DNA of 64,000 nucleotides, taken from contig MEDY01000082.1 in NCBI GenBank assembly GCA_001724265.1, positions 22,231 through 86,230 of the forward strand. The letters are read 5' to 3'. Below are positions 35,201 to 44,761 of the stretch, one piece after another (position 1 is the first letter of the stretch; each line of letters starts with the position of its first letter). A model generated the notes under the pieces. The model ran no database searches, had not been told where the DNA came from, and was given only the letters and a program-made list of their open reading frames with translations. The position numbers and the translations under genes are program-made. This DNA comes from Rhizaria sp. SCN 62-66 (taxonomy: Eukaryota; Rhizaria, unplaced).

Positions 35201-38200
35201 ATTGCGCGAAAACACAGTCCCATACAACGGCAGCGCACTCGGCGGGGATATACGTGAAAAACAGGCACAGAAACCACGACACCGACCTAAAACTTGCGTC
35301 CGCGCCCGTCTTAGCCAGTGTTGCCGAAGCAGCGGAAGCGTGAGACAGCAGCAGCTCAGAGAAGCAGCGCATGAGAAGCTTGAGATTGCGCAGCCGCGGG
35401 GTGTAGTGATCGGGCAGCAAGTCCTCGCAGAGAGCGCAGAGAACCCAGAACGCGCGCTCCTCGCCGTCTAAGGGTGTACTTAGACCCTCGTCCGTTGCGC
35501 CAACGTCAGTACTATCACGGTTGTCAACGTGGCCATCAGTGTAGCTCCCATTCCCTGGCCCAAACACAGTCAGCAGCATCGCGGCGAGGAAGTTCATCGA
35601 CTGCAAATAGCCGATCTGCGGGTTCCGCAGCACGAACGCCGATAACACCCTGCGCAGCGCCGCGCGCGCGGGGGCCGTGCGGAACCACACGTGGCCGCAC
35701 GTCGTGCGTCCAATGTCGCGGTCGATTTGCTCCAGAATTGCGGTGACGCGGGACAGCTCGGCCGCGGTACTGAAAAAAAACGACGGGCGTGCGGAGCTGA
35801 ACGCGCTGCTGTCGCGGCGAAGGCCGCCGTTGGTCCTACTGATGTCACTAGTGTTCAGCGAAAGCAGAGAACTAGCGCTAGGTGCTGCTGTTTTGCCCGT
35901 GATATGAGTGGGAGAAGATAACTTCGCTAATGAAATGCGACGCTTATTAGTCGTGCTGTGACTCTCAGTTGCAGCAGCCATCTTATCTGTGCTCACAATC
36001 ACCTTTGCGCCGTCAGATACATGCACTAAGCCGCCTGCAGGCCGATGATAGTAGGGGGCTTGTGCGAGCTGCGCGTAACTTAGGCCGCGCCAAGCGCGCG
36101 CCGTCGCCACGTCGTCCCACTCAGAGCCATCGGGACTTAGATTGCCATCCTTCTGCATGTTGCCGCTGTTGTTCCTGCTGCTGTTGTTAGAGACTGGGGG
36201 CAAGATCGCCGTTGACGCAGGTAACGTGACCGTATCAAACGTAATCTGCTGCTCTTGCACACTGCAGTCGGCACTGCCAGTGGCGGCGCATGCTTGCTGC
36301 CTGGCCGCAGCAGCAGCGGCCTTGGCAGCGGCTCCAGACCAGAGCCACCACGCGTCCGCCCTGGCGGTGGGCGGCAAGCCCGTGCTGTGCAGCACACTCA
36401 TGAGCGGCGGAGACAGCGGCAGCAGAGCGAGGGCGCGCGCTGAGAGAGCGAGCGGTGGCGGCAGCGGTTGATGTTCTTGATCGCAGCCGCCTTCTGTGTC
36501 GCCGTCGCTGTCACTCTGCTTACGGTCGTTGTTAGCAATCATGCTTAAGGTGGGGCTAAAAGGGGACAGAAGGCTATGGGGCATTGCGTTTTTTTCGTCA
36601 AACGTGCCACTGTTATTGTCGTCAGTAATACTGTCGCTTGTGCGAGTACCCGTGAGGCGGCGGCGCGCGTTGCACGGGGCTGACAAAGGCGATAGTGAGT
36701 CGCTAGCCTCCCGCAATGCACTAGCTGCCTCCGACTCCGACTCTGGCTCCGACTCTGAGTCAACCTCAGCACAGGGCTTTGCAGAGTGAGTTGTCGCAGT
36801 CATTGCTGCGGTGGGAGCTGCAAGCGCAGTCGGAGTCACATCTTCAACCCCAGACACGTTGTCATTGCAACCGTCATCGTCGCTGCCGTTGTCCGCGTCG
36901 CTGTGGTCAAAGTCTCTCGCGACCGTGACAACAGGCACAGGCAAGAGCTCCAAGTCAAAATCTTCTTGCTCCTGCTCTCGCTCCGAGCCAGAGTCAGATT
37001 CAGAGTCAGAGTTGGCGGTACAGACTGTGAGCCCGGTGGTTGTCTTCGTTTTGCCACCGGTCACGGTCAGAGCTGGAGTAAAGACGAGGGAGTCGAGCAA
37101 ACTACCGATACCACCACCAGTCTCCTCATCACCATTGCTGCTGACACTCTCGTCAACACCTCCGCTTTTCTTGCGATCATCAACATCGCCAACACAGTCC
37201 ACGTTAGCATTGGTAGTGATGTTGTGGCGGCGACGGCGGCGGCATGTTATAGTGGGCGGTGGCAGCAATACTGGCGAGTTATTGTTGGAAAAGTGGCCGT
37301 GATTGCTTGATAAGTGACTATGAGCAGTGCTTTCTTCCCCTGTGCGACTTGCGTCGGCGCTCGTGTTGTTGTTCATGTTGCTCTTGGCGGAGCTAGCAAA
37401 GCATGACGCTTGCGACGAGGACAAAGGGGACAGCAGCTGCGCCTGTGGCTGAGCGCGTGATTGTGACTGCAACTTAGACTGTGGCTGCGACAGTGAGCAG
37501 GGTGAAAATGGAGCGGTAACATTGCTTACAGCAGCAGCATTCGCCGCATTTGTAGTCGCACGTAAGCGACGAGCAGAGCCAGCGCTTACAGGCGACAGAA
37601 ACACCACATTGTTCTTACTCGTGCCGCTAGAAATGCCTGTAGACTGCGGGTACTGAGAGCTCGCTGTCGGGGTGGCAGCAGCGAAGTGACTGTGCGCGCA
37701 GTTGGTGCGAGCGCTCACATCGGCGGGCACGGGAGACTGGGGACCGAACGCGCTCACGGCGCTCGGCGTGCGCTGCTCTTGGCCCAGAGACCGTGAGCCT
37801 GCGTGTGAGTACCCCGGGGAGAACGTGAGGGGCGGCGAGTGAAGCGGAGAGCTGAGGGGGGACATGCCGAGCCGAGCGAGAGAGCACCTTGCCTTCGGCG
37901 CTGGAGTCAGACTGTTATTCTCGTCGTTGTCGGCGTTGTTGCCGTCGTCGTCGTCACTCCCGTTGTTGTAGTGGGTATGACTATCGTTCGTGCTCACATC
38001 GCCGGTCTGACTGTAACTGCAACTGCGCTTCTTAGCGTTGTTGTTATTGTTGTTGAGGTTGTTATCAGTCGAGTCTGCGTCAGGTGTAATCATATAGTTC
38101 TCCCATGGATTCGCACGCGCATTCACGATATACCACCGAGAGCTCTCAGTCGCCTCATAGGCTGCAGTGTTAGCGCAAACACTCTCACCAACACTCTTAA

Positions 38201-38996
38201 AGAAGCTCTCGCTTTGCTCATTCTCGTTGTAACCCTGACTCTGGCTCTGGCTCTGGCCTCTCTGGGGGAGCCTCACCGTCACCGCCGTCTTACGGCAGCC
38301 GCCGCGCCCCCACGTCCTCTCCAGCGCCATGGCCCACGCCCGCTCGGCGTGCTCCAGCGCCGCAACGCGCGCCGGCGCCCCGCTAGCGGTGCGTTTGTTG
38401 ACGTAGCGCGGGAAAGGCAGCGGCTCCAGCGCGCCGGGAAGCAGCGCGAAACCGAGGGAATCGACCGCGGAGTCAGCGCTCACGGTCACCTGGATAGTGT
38501 TGGCGGCCAAGGCGCTGGCGGGGCTTGCTGAAACAGTGGTTGTGTTGCTGTTGCTGCTGCGGGTGTAGCCGCTGGAGCGAGGGGAGAGAGGGGAGAGAGG
38601 GGAGCGGGGAGAGAATGTCCCGGAGGCGGCACCGCCGCGGCCAGTGCGAGGGCTCGTAACTGACGTGTGAGGTCCGAAAAACCCACGCGGGTGCGAGGCA
38701 GTAGCGGGTGATTGCGGAAATCCACGCTTGGTGTGCGTGGGTGCAATGGCAAAGACAGATGTCGATGCGGAAGTGGAGCCGGACGCGGATGTTGTTGAGG
38801 GAACAACAGCACGCCGGGGGCTGAAGAGCAGGGAGATTGGAGACTTAAGCGGATCAGCAAACATGACATGAGACATACGCTTGCGTGCCACGCTTGGGGT
38901 GCGTGGAGGGTGTGGTGTCTGCATTGGTGGGCGAGGGGGCGCTCGTGGAGTGTCGAGAGAGGCAGATAGCGGTGCACCGGCAACCGTCGGCATCAT
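32289..38996 (-). CDS. TBC-domain Rab GTPase-activating protein, very large
   Basis: Single-exon frame of 2235 residues, ATG 38996 (a second ATG follows directly), stop TAA. The TBC domain lies at about residues 880-1340. It shows the arginine finger motif in EQIDRDIGRTTCGHVWF and the glutamine finger in NPQIGYLQSMNFLAAML, so both catalytic residues for GTP hydrolysis on Rab proteins are present. EERAFWVLCALCEDLLPDHY and SVSWFLCLFFTYIPAE follow as expected. A TBC domain normally spans ~200 residues; here Ser/Asn insertions stretch it. The N terminus (residues 1-800) is full of Ser-Pro sites (SPRSPLSPLSPRS), suggesting proline-directed phosphorylation. A Lys/Glu/Ala coiled coil follows the TBC domain (~1440-1510), then poly-Ala and more SP repeats. 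The exonic TAAG-type word is dense here. Target Rab unknown. Confidence 0.85.
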   Translation of the reverse strand: MMPTVAGAPLSASLDTPRAPPRPPMQTPHPPRTPSVARKRMSHVMFADPLKSPISLLFSPRRAVVPSTTSASGSTSASTSVFAIAPTHTKRGFPQSPATASHPRGFFGPHTSVTSPRTGRGGAASGTFSPRSPLSPLSPRSSGYTRSSNSNTTTVSASPASALAANTIQVTVSADSAVDSLGFALLPGALEPLPFPRYVNKRTASGAPARVAALEHAERAWAMALERTWGRGGCRKTAVTVRLPQRGQSQSQSQGYNENEQSESFFKSVGESVCANTAAYEATESSRWYIVNARANPWENYMITPDADSTDNNLNNNNNNAKKRSCSYSQTGDVSTNDSHTHYNNGSDDDDGNNADNDENNSLTPAPKARCSLARLGMSPLSSPLHSPPLTFSPGYSHAGSRSLGQEQRTPSAVSAFGPQSPVPADVSARTNCAHSHFAAATPTASSQYPQSTGISSGTSKNNVVFLSPVSAGSARRLRATTNAANAAAVSNVTAPFSPCSLSQPQSKLQSQSRAQPQAQLLSPLSSSQASCFASSAKSNMNNNTSADASRTGEESTAHSHLSSNHGHFSNNNSPVLLPPPTITCRRRRRHNITTNANVDCVGDVDDRKKSGGVDESVSSNGDEETGGGIGSLLDSLVFTPALTVTGGKTKTTTGLTVCTANSDSESDSGSEREQEQEDFDLELLPVPVVTVARDFDHSDADNGSDDDGCNDNVSGVEDVTPTALAAPTAAMTATTHSAKPCAEVDSESEPESESEAASALREASDSLSPLSAPCNARRRLTGTRTSDSITDDNNSGTFDEKNAMPHSLLSPFSPTLSMIANNDRKQSDSDGDTEGGCDQEHQPLPPPLALSARALALLPLSPPLMSVLHSTGLPPTARADAWWLWSGAAAKAAAAAARQQACAATGSADCSVQEQQITFDTVTLPASTAILPPVSNNSSRNNSGNMQKDGNLSPDGSEWDDVATARAWRGLSYAQLAQAPYYHRPAGGLVHVSDGAKVIVSTDKMAAATESHSTTNKRRISLAKLSSPTHITGKTAAPSASSLLSLNTSDISRTNGGLRRDSSAFSSARPSFFFSTAAELSRVTAILEQIDRDIGRTTCGHVWFRTAPARAALRRVLSAFVLRNPQIGYLQSMNFLAAMLLTVFGPGNGSYTDGHVDNRDSTDVGATDEGLSTPLDGEERAFWVLCALCEDLLPDHYTPRLRNLKLLMRCFSELLLSHASAASATLAKTGADASFRSVSWFLCLFFTYIPAECAAVVWDCVFAQCYLGNTETLLSQKTTDSSNTSLSSDAETAKQEQQQHQLSLLLQSQSDCMPLSSPRQYDRACAVLCCFGFALLSLCAPRLATADSFIAASDAIQHAGTWVVSTKALTSAAFPELFSDGCSTHSSSESAHNDSPARANCSHFTGAAVDAGPALVSEIASSLPALRTRLTFEEAKAEQERAQILAQRQEQRAHASKMASDAKYRAMVLKQEKAKAEKEEAEAKVAAKAAAKAEAAAAALAKKQQKQLQHQQQQQQQQSTVSASLSALLGGGLSTPRAKSKGLASAGVSGGAKGSSATPLTRYVRCYGTTTNTNTPMANPINSSAVYGNAANTPTASSKRGSKTAAEAAAEAAAEAEAEAEVALFYCPVDASSCSDNDNDDYLGYGLRGNNVSVAASSTYAYTAGQGTPCRNTARAAAAATAAAAAAVAAAAAAGANKASIAAAAAAAAAGGAAVELRLSGSAVGNTPYTGASGVRKDVSTPFGSDSGSSMVSPAHSHSAALSHRNNANGTAALDNTSAATIRGYTHNDAVDDNDDNDSYCSGRGSNRSSVGYGAPRPDCESVSAISNSNSDAAGHDFSWFVGGVLTNHNNSTSGVNKRSGHEDVAADKQRRRKSYSKGKSSKRRASMASGNSSSNTPVSKTADGNANACASTSASARVKSHRHPFFTPQRLFLAPRSNHFSTNTSSYNCDYALSASAARNSVTVTVSLSSGHDLFGDDNTANNAGDAKHAVAGLSEVDDNQHKDMLLLLSPRSPLHMHSPSQSKYLQSPRSPLQSARRRKSLLTLAKGVLSPTNGVRSPSKYLLSPAKCGNAAAPWSPQSVSVSVSAFSATNVSACIPGSALRRLRRSIVPKAMDPLAGLSAPSDEDSASVGSLSTPMKDMSAVAAAAATEATPVAAVGTGPRRTSSNAFARVFSPLRTSSQSNNNASSKNGTITTGNMNIKSPSQPQLQPPPMSPEGVLYAPSDASYLENYY

Positions 38997-39445
38997 CCTC
39001 AAGTTAAGTAAGAGTTCCTGTGGCTTTAAGAAAAATATAATAAAATAAATAAAAGTAAAAAGTCAGATTTAATCAAGATTCACACGTAACACTCCTTAGC
39101 AACGACTAACTATGACAGTATATGCTCGTCAAAAGTTTGCATTCCTCCTCTGGACTCCAACGGCTATATCGATCACCATTGGTCAGCACTAACGAGCCCT
39201 TTCGATCATTCGTCAGCGCAGCCTATAGATCGTCTAATTGAAACAGTATATGCGTATCCAACTGATATTAAATGCTTTAATATATGTGTCGACAGTATGC
39301 CTTTGTCTCATGAATAAACTTTATACATGTACATTTTGTACATGTACTGTAGACTAGTATTCTCACATGCGCACTAGAACAGCAGTTATAGGGAGTGGTT
39401 TTATTGATGTGTGTGGCAACTTGTTTTTTGGTTCCTGATGGCTGA
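38997..39445. other. Spacer upstream of the TBC gene, with a possible transposon end
   Basis: AT-rich region containing the TBC promoter. At 39113-39150 the sequence GACAGTATATGCTCGTCAAA followed by AGTTTGCATTCC resembles the terminal inverted repeats of Tc1/mariner elements, and it lies beside a broken transposase. I did not find the matching right-hand repeat. Confidence 0.3.
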
Positions 39446-40132
39446 TTAGTGTATGACGCCGACTAAGCGATGGCGCTTGAGGTAGCTGAGGATTCCTGAG
39501 CCACATGGCACTGAGCGCCGTCTTGCTGGATGACGTAGCTGCTCAGACCGGGCCCAGTGAGTCGCTCTAACACCTCGATGAAAACAGGGCTGTCGAAGCT
39601 CCCCTCGTAGACCATGGGAGTGATTCGCCGCGTCTTGCAGATGCCCCACCATACCGCGACCGCGCCACCGTAGTCGCTGACCTCCATGACCGGCCGCTCG
39701 CCAATACGTTAGTGAACGGCAGCGCCACGGCGGCTGATCCTGAAGACCTTCTCGTCGGTTAATATGGTCTTGCTCCAGTTGTGAGTGCTGTACTTCTTGG
39801 CCAAGGGCCTTCTTGGACTGACCGAAACGGATCTTCGCGCGCTTGAGCGCAGTGCGGAAGGTGGCGACGGAGAAGTTAAGGCTCATCTCTCTCATCACAA
39901 TCTCGTACTTGTCGGCGTTCTCCAAGTTGTTCTTACGGAACCCAATAGCAGCGAACTCCGCCAGACGCTTGTCACGGATGAGGTGCTTTCGACCTTGACC
40001 CCGCATGGGACGACGATCTATCACAGGCTGGCACGGGCGGCTGTAGCGCTTGACAGTACTCTTGGAGACTTTAAGTTGGCGCGCGATGCGACAATTAATT
40101 ATACCCACCATGAAACCGATTTGTTTCAAACT
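39446..40132 (-). mobile_element. Degenerate Tc1/mariner transposase remnant
   Basis: The 5' part (about 40130-39815, minus strand) encodes a helix-turn-helix DNA-binding region: MVGIINCRIARQLKVSKSTV, a GQGRKHLIRD GRPR-like linker, then ATFRTALKRAKIRFG. The catalytic part continues in another frame: THNWSKTILTDEKVF gives the first DDE Asp and YVIQQDGAQCHVA the second. Between them are a frame change near 39800 and an in-frame TAA at 39711-39709, so no intact transposase can be made. The third acidic residue is not evident before the frame ends. Inactive fossil copy. Confidence 0.8.
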
Positions 40133-40498
40133 AAGACTTGAAGCATCTCTGGATCGTGATATGTAGGGGTGAAACTTCTCTTAGCAAGCCTATATATTTG
40201 AGCATTTTAAGTCATCGCGAAAGTGCACGCGTGCAGCAGCTTCACTTAGCGGTGATGTGCGAAGCGCTCGCGTCGCAGCACTCATCTCATGTATTAATAG
40301 TACGTATTGCAGTCGTGGATTCATACTTATATTGTACTCGTTGGAGTCATCATTACACTTTAAACATCATGTGACCTCCTTATCTGTAGCTAGTTCGAAC
40401 ACCAGTGGCCTTGAACTCCTACACTACACCGACGGGTACCTGACAGCCAAGTCCCCTGAGCCTTCTTATCCTCAGAATGTTCGTTATTACTCTTGCTT
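40133..40498. other. Spacer between transposase remnant and degraded coding strip
   Basis: About 370 nt with no recognisable gene. If the transposon was complete, its right-hand end should lie here, but no inverted repeat was seen. Confidence 0.3.
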
Positions 40499-41279
40499 TC
40501 ATCGAATCTTTATCGTCATAATTTTCTTTATTGCGCCTTTGCGCATATCATTGTTCCACTGCTCTCGTCTAAACGCAACAATATGGTACGTAGTACTTTT
40601 TTTAGTACAATCAGAGCCATCCTCAGTTTGACTTATTTCATTGCTATCCTCTTCTTCAGACATATCTTCCTCCCCAGTTTCTTTGTCAGTGCAGTCATTT
40701 TGTTGATGTGTCAACGTGTTGTCATTGCCGTCGGCGCACTCGCTCTGATTCAGGTCAGCATCGCTATCGGTCTTCTTCGAACGCGCCTGCGCGTACGCCG
40801 CTTCTTTTTTGTCACGCGACTTCAAAGCTTGCTTTTGCTCAGAATCAGCTTGTGACTTTGACTCTGACCCAAGGCTATCAGTCGGTTAACCAAGCCATTT
40901 AGCCGGCAGCCAGCGTACAGGGTGCTCGCCGCGTGCTGCCAGGAGGTGGTTTACCTTGCGGTAGACATCGAATCCGATGAACTGGTGCTGCGCGCCGGGT
41001 GTGCGGAGGTCATCGTTGCTGGAAGACGGGTCTGGCTAAAATACCTAATCCACTGGCAGCAACACGGACTTACTGCCACTTCGAACTGCGTTGACACCGA
41101 CATCATCGTTCAACACCCAGTACTCGTCGCACTTACCGGTAGTCAGAGTCATATTGCTGTTGGAACGCTCGTCACCGTTGCAGTCGCTGTCGTTACTATT
41201 GTTGTTGTTGTTGCCAAGATCGTCGTTGTTATTATTGCCAATATTAAGATATAGAGTGCTATCTTGGCACAGTATGTGG
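40499..41279 (-). pseudogene. Protein-like frame with internal TAG, TAG and TAA; possible 3' exon of the helical-repeat gene
   Basis: One reading frame from 41279 down to a TGA at 40501-40499 looks like protein all the way: an Asn/Asp-rich segment, then KCDEYWVLNDDVGVNAV, GFDVYRKVNHLLAARGEHP, and a Lys/Asp/Glu/Ser tail. It is crossed by TAG at 41047-41045 and 41038-41036 and by TAA at 40888-40886. If TAG is read as Gln the first two sit in a natural context (PVD-Q-VF-Q-PDPSSS). The frame could join the upstream gene through a 77-nt intron (41356-41280, GTACAAGG...ATCAG), shorter than the other introns here. Alternatively it is a decayed fragment of an inserted element, as its position beside a dead transposon suggests. 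Confidence 0.4.
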
Positions 41280-44085
41280 CTGATGTAATCTTGGCGTGAA
41301 GGGGCGTATTTGGAAAAGACACGTTAGAATTAGAAGAACAAATCTCAGCCTTGTACGCGCTGCGCGCCTCTTGAGCGAGATTAGAGGCAGACGCTACCTC
41401 CTTACCAAGATCACGAACAACGTTCAAAAGACGCTTGACCTCACTCCACTGTTGCTGTGCCTTGTGTGGGTTACGCGACAGTGGACGAACCCTCGCTTCA
41501 TCAAGAGCCTCAAGAGCTGTAACTGCCTTCTTGCGAATTGCGAGATACGTTTCTTTTGTCCTGGTCATATCGTCATGCAGCTGCTCAAGAAACTCACTTG
41601 TTGCAGTTGCAACAATAACAGGAAAGGCGACAGAGGCAAAAGTAGCAACAGCTACGTCGTTTGTACTGAGCAAATATTTTGCTTGATCCATGACAGAAAA
41701 TATATTTGTGCAGAGATTGCGAGCCGCAATGATCTCGCGCTCAATCTTCTGCGTCTTCGGAGAGCCTGCCACTTTTTTAAGAAGACTTTGAGTTTGAATT
41801 GCCTGATCACAAAGCTTTTTTAAATCTGCGTTTGTCTTGAGCCTGTTCGAACGTAGTTGTTCGATAGATACAGCTTTCCGCAAATATTCATAGGCTGGCA
41901 CAACAGTTGTTGCAACGACTGCATCAGGGATTGGATTATCAGTCATAACCCCAGCAATTGTCCTTACAGTAGAAGCCAAGTTGTACAATGCACGCGCCGC
42001 TGATGCAAGATACGCCGCAGTTTCGGACTGGAAAGTAGTGGTGTTAAGCGCAATCCTGAGACGCTCAGTTTTAGTGCGCTGTTGCTCCGCCTCGTCCGGG
42101 TTTCGCAACTGAGTACAAAGCTTCTCACCAAGAAGAACTGCCTTATGAGCGGAAACAGTCTGTTGGCGCCACGCACAAGCGACTTGTTCTGTCTTGGTTA
42201 TCTCAGCTTGCAACTGCTTAAGGGTTACATGCGCGACCGTTGGCGTAGCGGCACAAACATCGGATTTAGAAGTAGCAGCAATCGTGCTGGCAGCATGGAC
42301 ACTCGGGGAAGTAGTAGCAGCAGCGATAGGCGGTACAGCAGCCTGGCTGCACGGCATTTTCACCTGTTTGGCAATGTTTACCACAGTATCTGCAAGCCCG
42401 TTCACATCGATATGAGAGGTTTCATTGGCATCAGCATCAGTAGCCGGGCTGTACGCATTAAGCAACCGTTTGGGGATGTCTTTGTTTAAATTCGCCTTGA
42501 TGCATAGGTCACGGAGCGTGCTATCAAGAAGCTCGATTTGATCACGCTGATGCTGCGCGCGATGAAGATCTTGTGACGGGGAACACATCCTCGCTTCAAG
42601 AAGAGCTGCATAAGCAATAGATACTTGTTGGCGGATAGTGCAGGACGTTTTCTCTACATCAGTCAACTCCGCACACAGCTGTTCAAGGGCCGTGGTTGCT
42701 GGCGCTGCTGTATCCTCAGAGCTCTCAGTAGGATAAGGCACACTAACAGCAGCATCAGCATTATCATCAGCATCAACAGTATCAGCAGCAGTAGCAGCAT
42801 CAGCATCAGCAGTAGCAGCATCAGTAGCAACAGGGAGAGCAAGGTTGTACGCAGCAAGCAAACATTTTGTTTGTCCCATAGAAGTAATCATCTTCGCGCA
42901 TAGACTGTATGCCCTACTCTTCAGAGTCCCAGTTTCATCGTGTGTGTCTTGAGACTGAGAAAAAAAACGAACCCTTGCACCAAGAAGATCTTTTTGCAAG
43001 TTAGATGCCTGCTAAAGCAGAGTCAGAAACTCTGCATTTGCCTGACTCAGCTTCAAGAACAAACTTGAAACAGACTCGGATTCGACACTCATCGCAGAAG
43101 CAATGGTTGGAGCAGCAACGATGGTAACAACCACATCTACTAATGCAGGAGAAGCAGTGGAATTCACAGAGTTGCCAACCATAGTAGTCGCCAAGTTGTA
43201 TACAGCACGCGCCATTTTGGCAAGACTCACAGCAATGCTCTTCTTAAAAGTAATGTTGCGGAACGCAATCATGAAACGCTCTTGTTTTGCCTTAATGTCG
43301 TCTGTTGATGCGTCACACGTCACTGCGTTGCGAAGAATTTTACTCGCAATAGCTTCTTGTTGACGCACTGCACATGCCGCTAGCTCTGTTTCGATCACAT
43401 CCGAATATAACTGCTGAAGAGAGAAAACAGTTGCAGAGTTTTTGTCCGCTGCAAAGGCGATCTGAGCATTAGCTACAGCCGAGTTATACGCAACAAGTGC
43501 TTTCTCTGCTTGAGGCGCCGCAAGCGTCAGGTTCTTGCTGATATCATTTGCAACAAGCTCAAGATGTTTAACATGCTTGGGATCAGCGTGGTGTAAATGT
43601 GCCTTGCTTGAGTCTTGCGAATTGAAATGTGACATTGCGTGATCTAAAGCTTCATCAGTGACAGCTAACTGCTGACACAACGAGAGAAAAGCTTGCGATG
43701 TCTCAATCATCTTAGCACGCAACCGCAAAAGAAACAGTTCTGCCCCGGAAGACATAGCACCTGGGACGTGTATTGCTGCAACACTTGCATCAGCAGCAGC
43801 CCAAGTGCTAGTTGCAGCAGCAGCAGTAGCAGCAGCTGGAGTGGTTACTGAATTAACTCCCACAGTGTTTGTCGTTGATGTTGCGTCTGCATGGCTCTCA
43901 GTTGTCCTCTGGGCCTCAGCAAAGAGGCGCGATAGCTCATCATGGGCGGCATTGCTGGAATTATGCAGGCTTTGCATTGTCGCTGCAGGCGTAAGCGGGG
44001 TTGTTCGTGTTGAGGAGCTTGTGATAGTAGTCGAGAGTGCTGCCGAAGGCTCCGTCAGCTTCACCTGAGCTGCTGCATCGAGGCG

Positions 44086-44123
<38 letters not shown>

Positions 44124-44175
44124 CGCCTGCCTCCGTGTCAAGGAGCTCCTTGAGATGCCTCTCCGTATCACTCAT
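41149..44175 (-). CDS. Tandem helical-repeat protein of unknown family, interrupted by an in-frame TAG
   Basis: ATG 44175; the frame runs to TAG at 43014-43012 (codon 388) and continues without shift to TGA at 41151-41149, about 1008 codons. The protein is built of tandem units of roughly 190 residues, each with two predicted helical halves. One half recurs as LEQLCAELTDVEKTSCTIRQ, LKQLQAEITKTEQVACAWRQ, LEQLHDDMTRTKETYLAIRK and LQQLYSDVIETELAACAVRQ. The TAG falls in the other half, at the place of Gln in one sister unit (FLSLCQQLA) and Asp in another (LKKLCDQAI). Near the start is a run of about 13 Gln. Base composition is clearly less GC-rich than neighbouring genes. The last ~45 codons in this frame are doubtful; the real 3' end may be an exon at 41279 and below. 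Function unknown; it may be a foreign or mobile-element gene. Confidence 0.55.
44085..44123 (-). repeat. Pure GTT (CAA) microsatellite encoding poly-Gln
   Basis: Thirteen uninterrupted GTT units on the plus strand read as CAA codons in the helical-repeat gene. The purity suggests recent expansion; other poly-Gln tracts in this window use mainly CAG. Confidence 0.85.
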
Positions 44176-44761
44176 ACAAAGTACAGCTTTACCAGTAGCT
44201 AGATCGTAACGAAAAAAAAAACAAGCGTGAGGTTGTGAACGTGAGTTGAGGAGCTGGTTGAAGAGGGATGTTACATACAGTCGATTGTACGTGTATAATA
44301 AAAATGCGACTATAAAACACTTGTGAAATGTATATCGAATGTCAATAATAAAAGTACAAGTAACAAAGTATCTGACGAGAAAATGCTTACAACGCTTCGA
44401 GAGTTTTCTTGGACAAACACAAAGCAAGCTTTTCGTGGATGTCGAGAAAATCTTGTATTGTTCTTGTCACCAACCACGAGAGTGCATACACGCCGCCGCA
44501 TCGCTATCGGACTGCAGAAGCGTTCGTAGGACACCACTGCAATTACATTGCGCATATCTGTCAACAGATATCACATCCGAAACAGTGACATTTGTACTTA
44601 ATAGCGCCTAATAAATATATATATCACCTCGACTATATACCGTGAGACTCATAACAACACCGCCACACGACAGTCCACAGACGCCCTCGGTCGGCACTGC
44701 AGTGGCAAACTGAACGCGGCGGCTGACATGGCGCGGCAGTCATCCGCCGAATAAAGCCGAC
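44176..44761. other. Spacer between helical-repeat gene and polymerase 3' end
   Basis: About 590 nt, AT-rich except the 120 nt next to the polymerase stop. It should hold the promoter of the helical-repeat gene. No other coding frame was recognised. Confidence 0.35.

Noticed and set aside
40886-41000. Retrotransposon chromodomain (RGEHPVRWLPAKW)
   Set aside because: Only a few aromatic and basic residues match; no reverse transcriptase or integrase lies nearby.
41149-41278. Hydrophobic Ile/Thr-rich C terminus of the helical-repeat protein as a tail anchor
   Set aside because: It is an AAC/ATA-type repeat read out of frame; the other frame gives the Asn/Asp-rich sequence typical of this genome.
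44085-44123. GTT repeat as a telomere- or CRISPR-like array
   Set aside because: It is a simple trinucleotide run in frame with poly-Gln.
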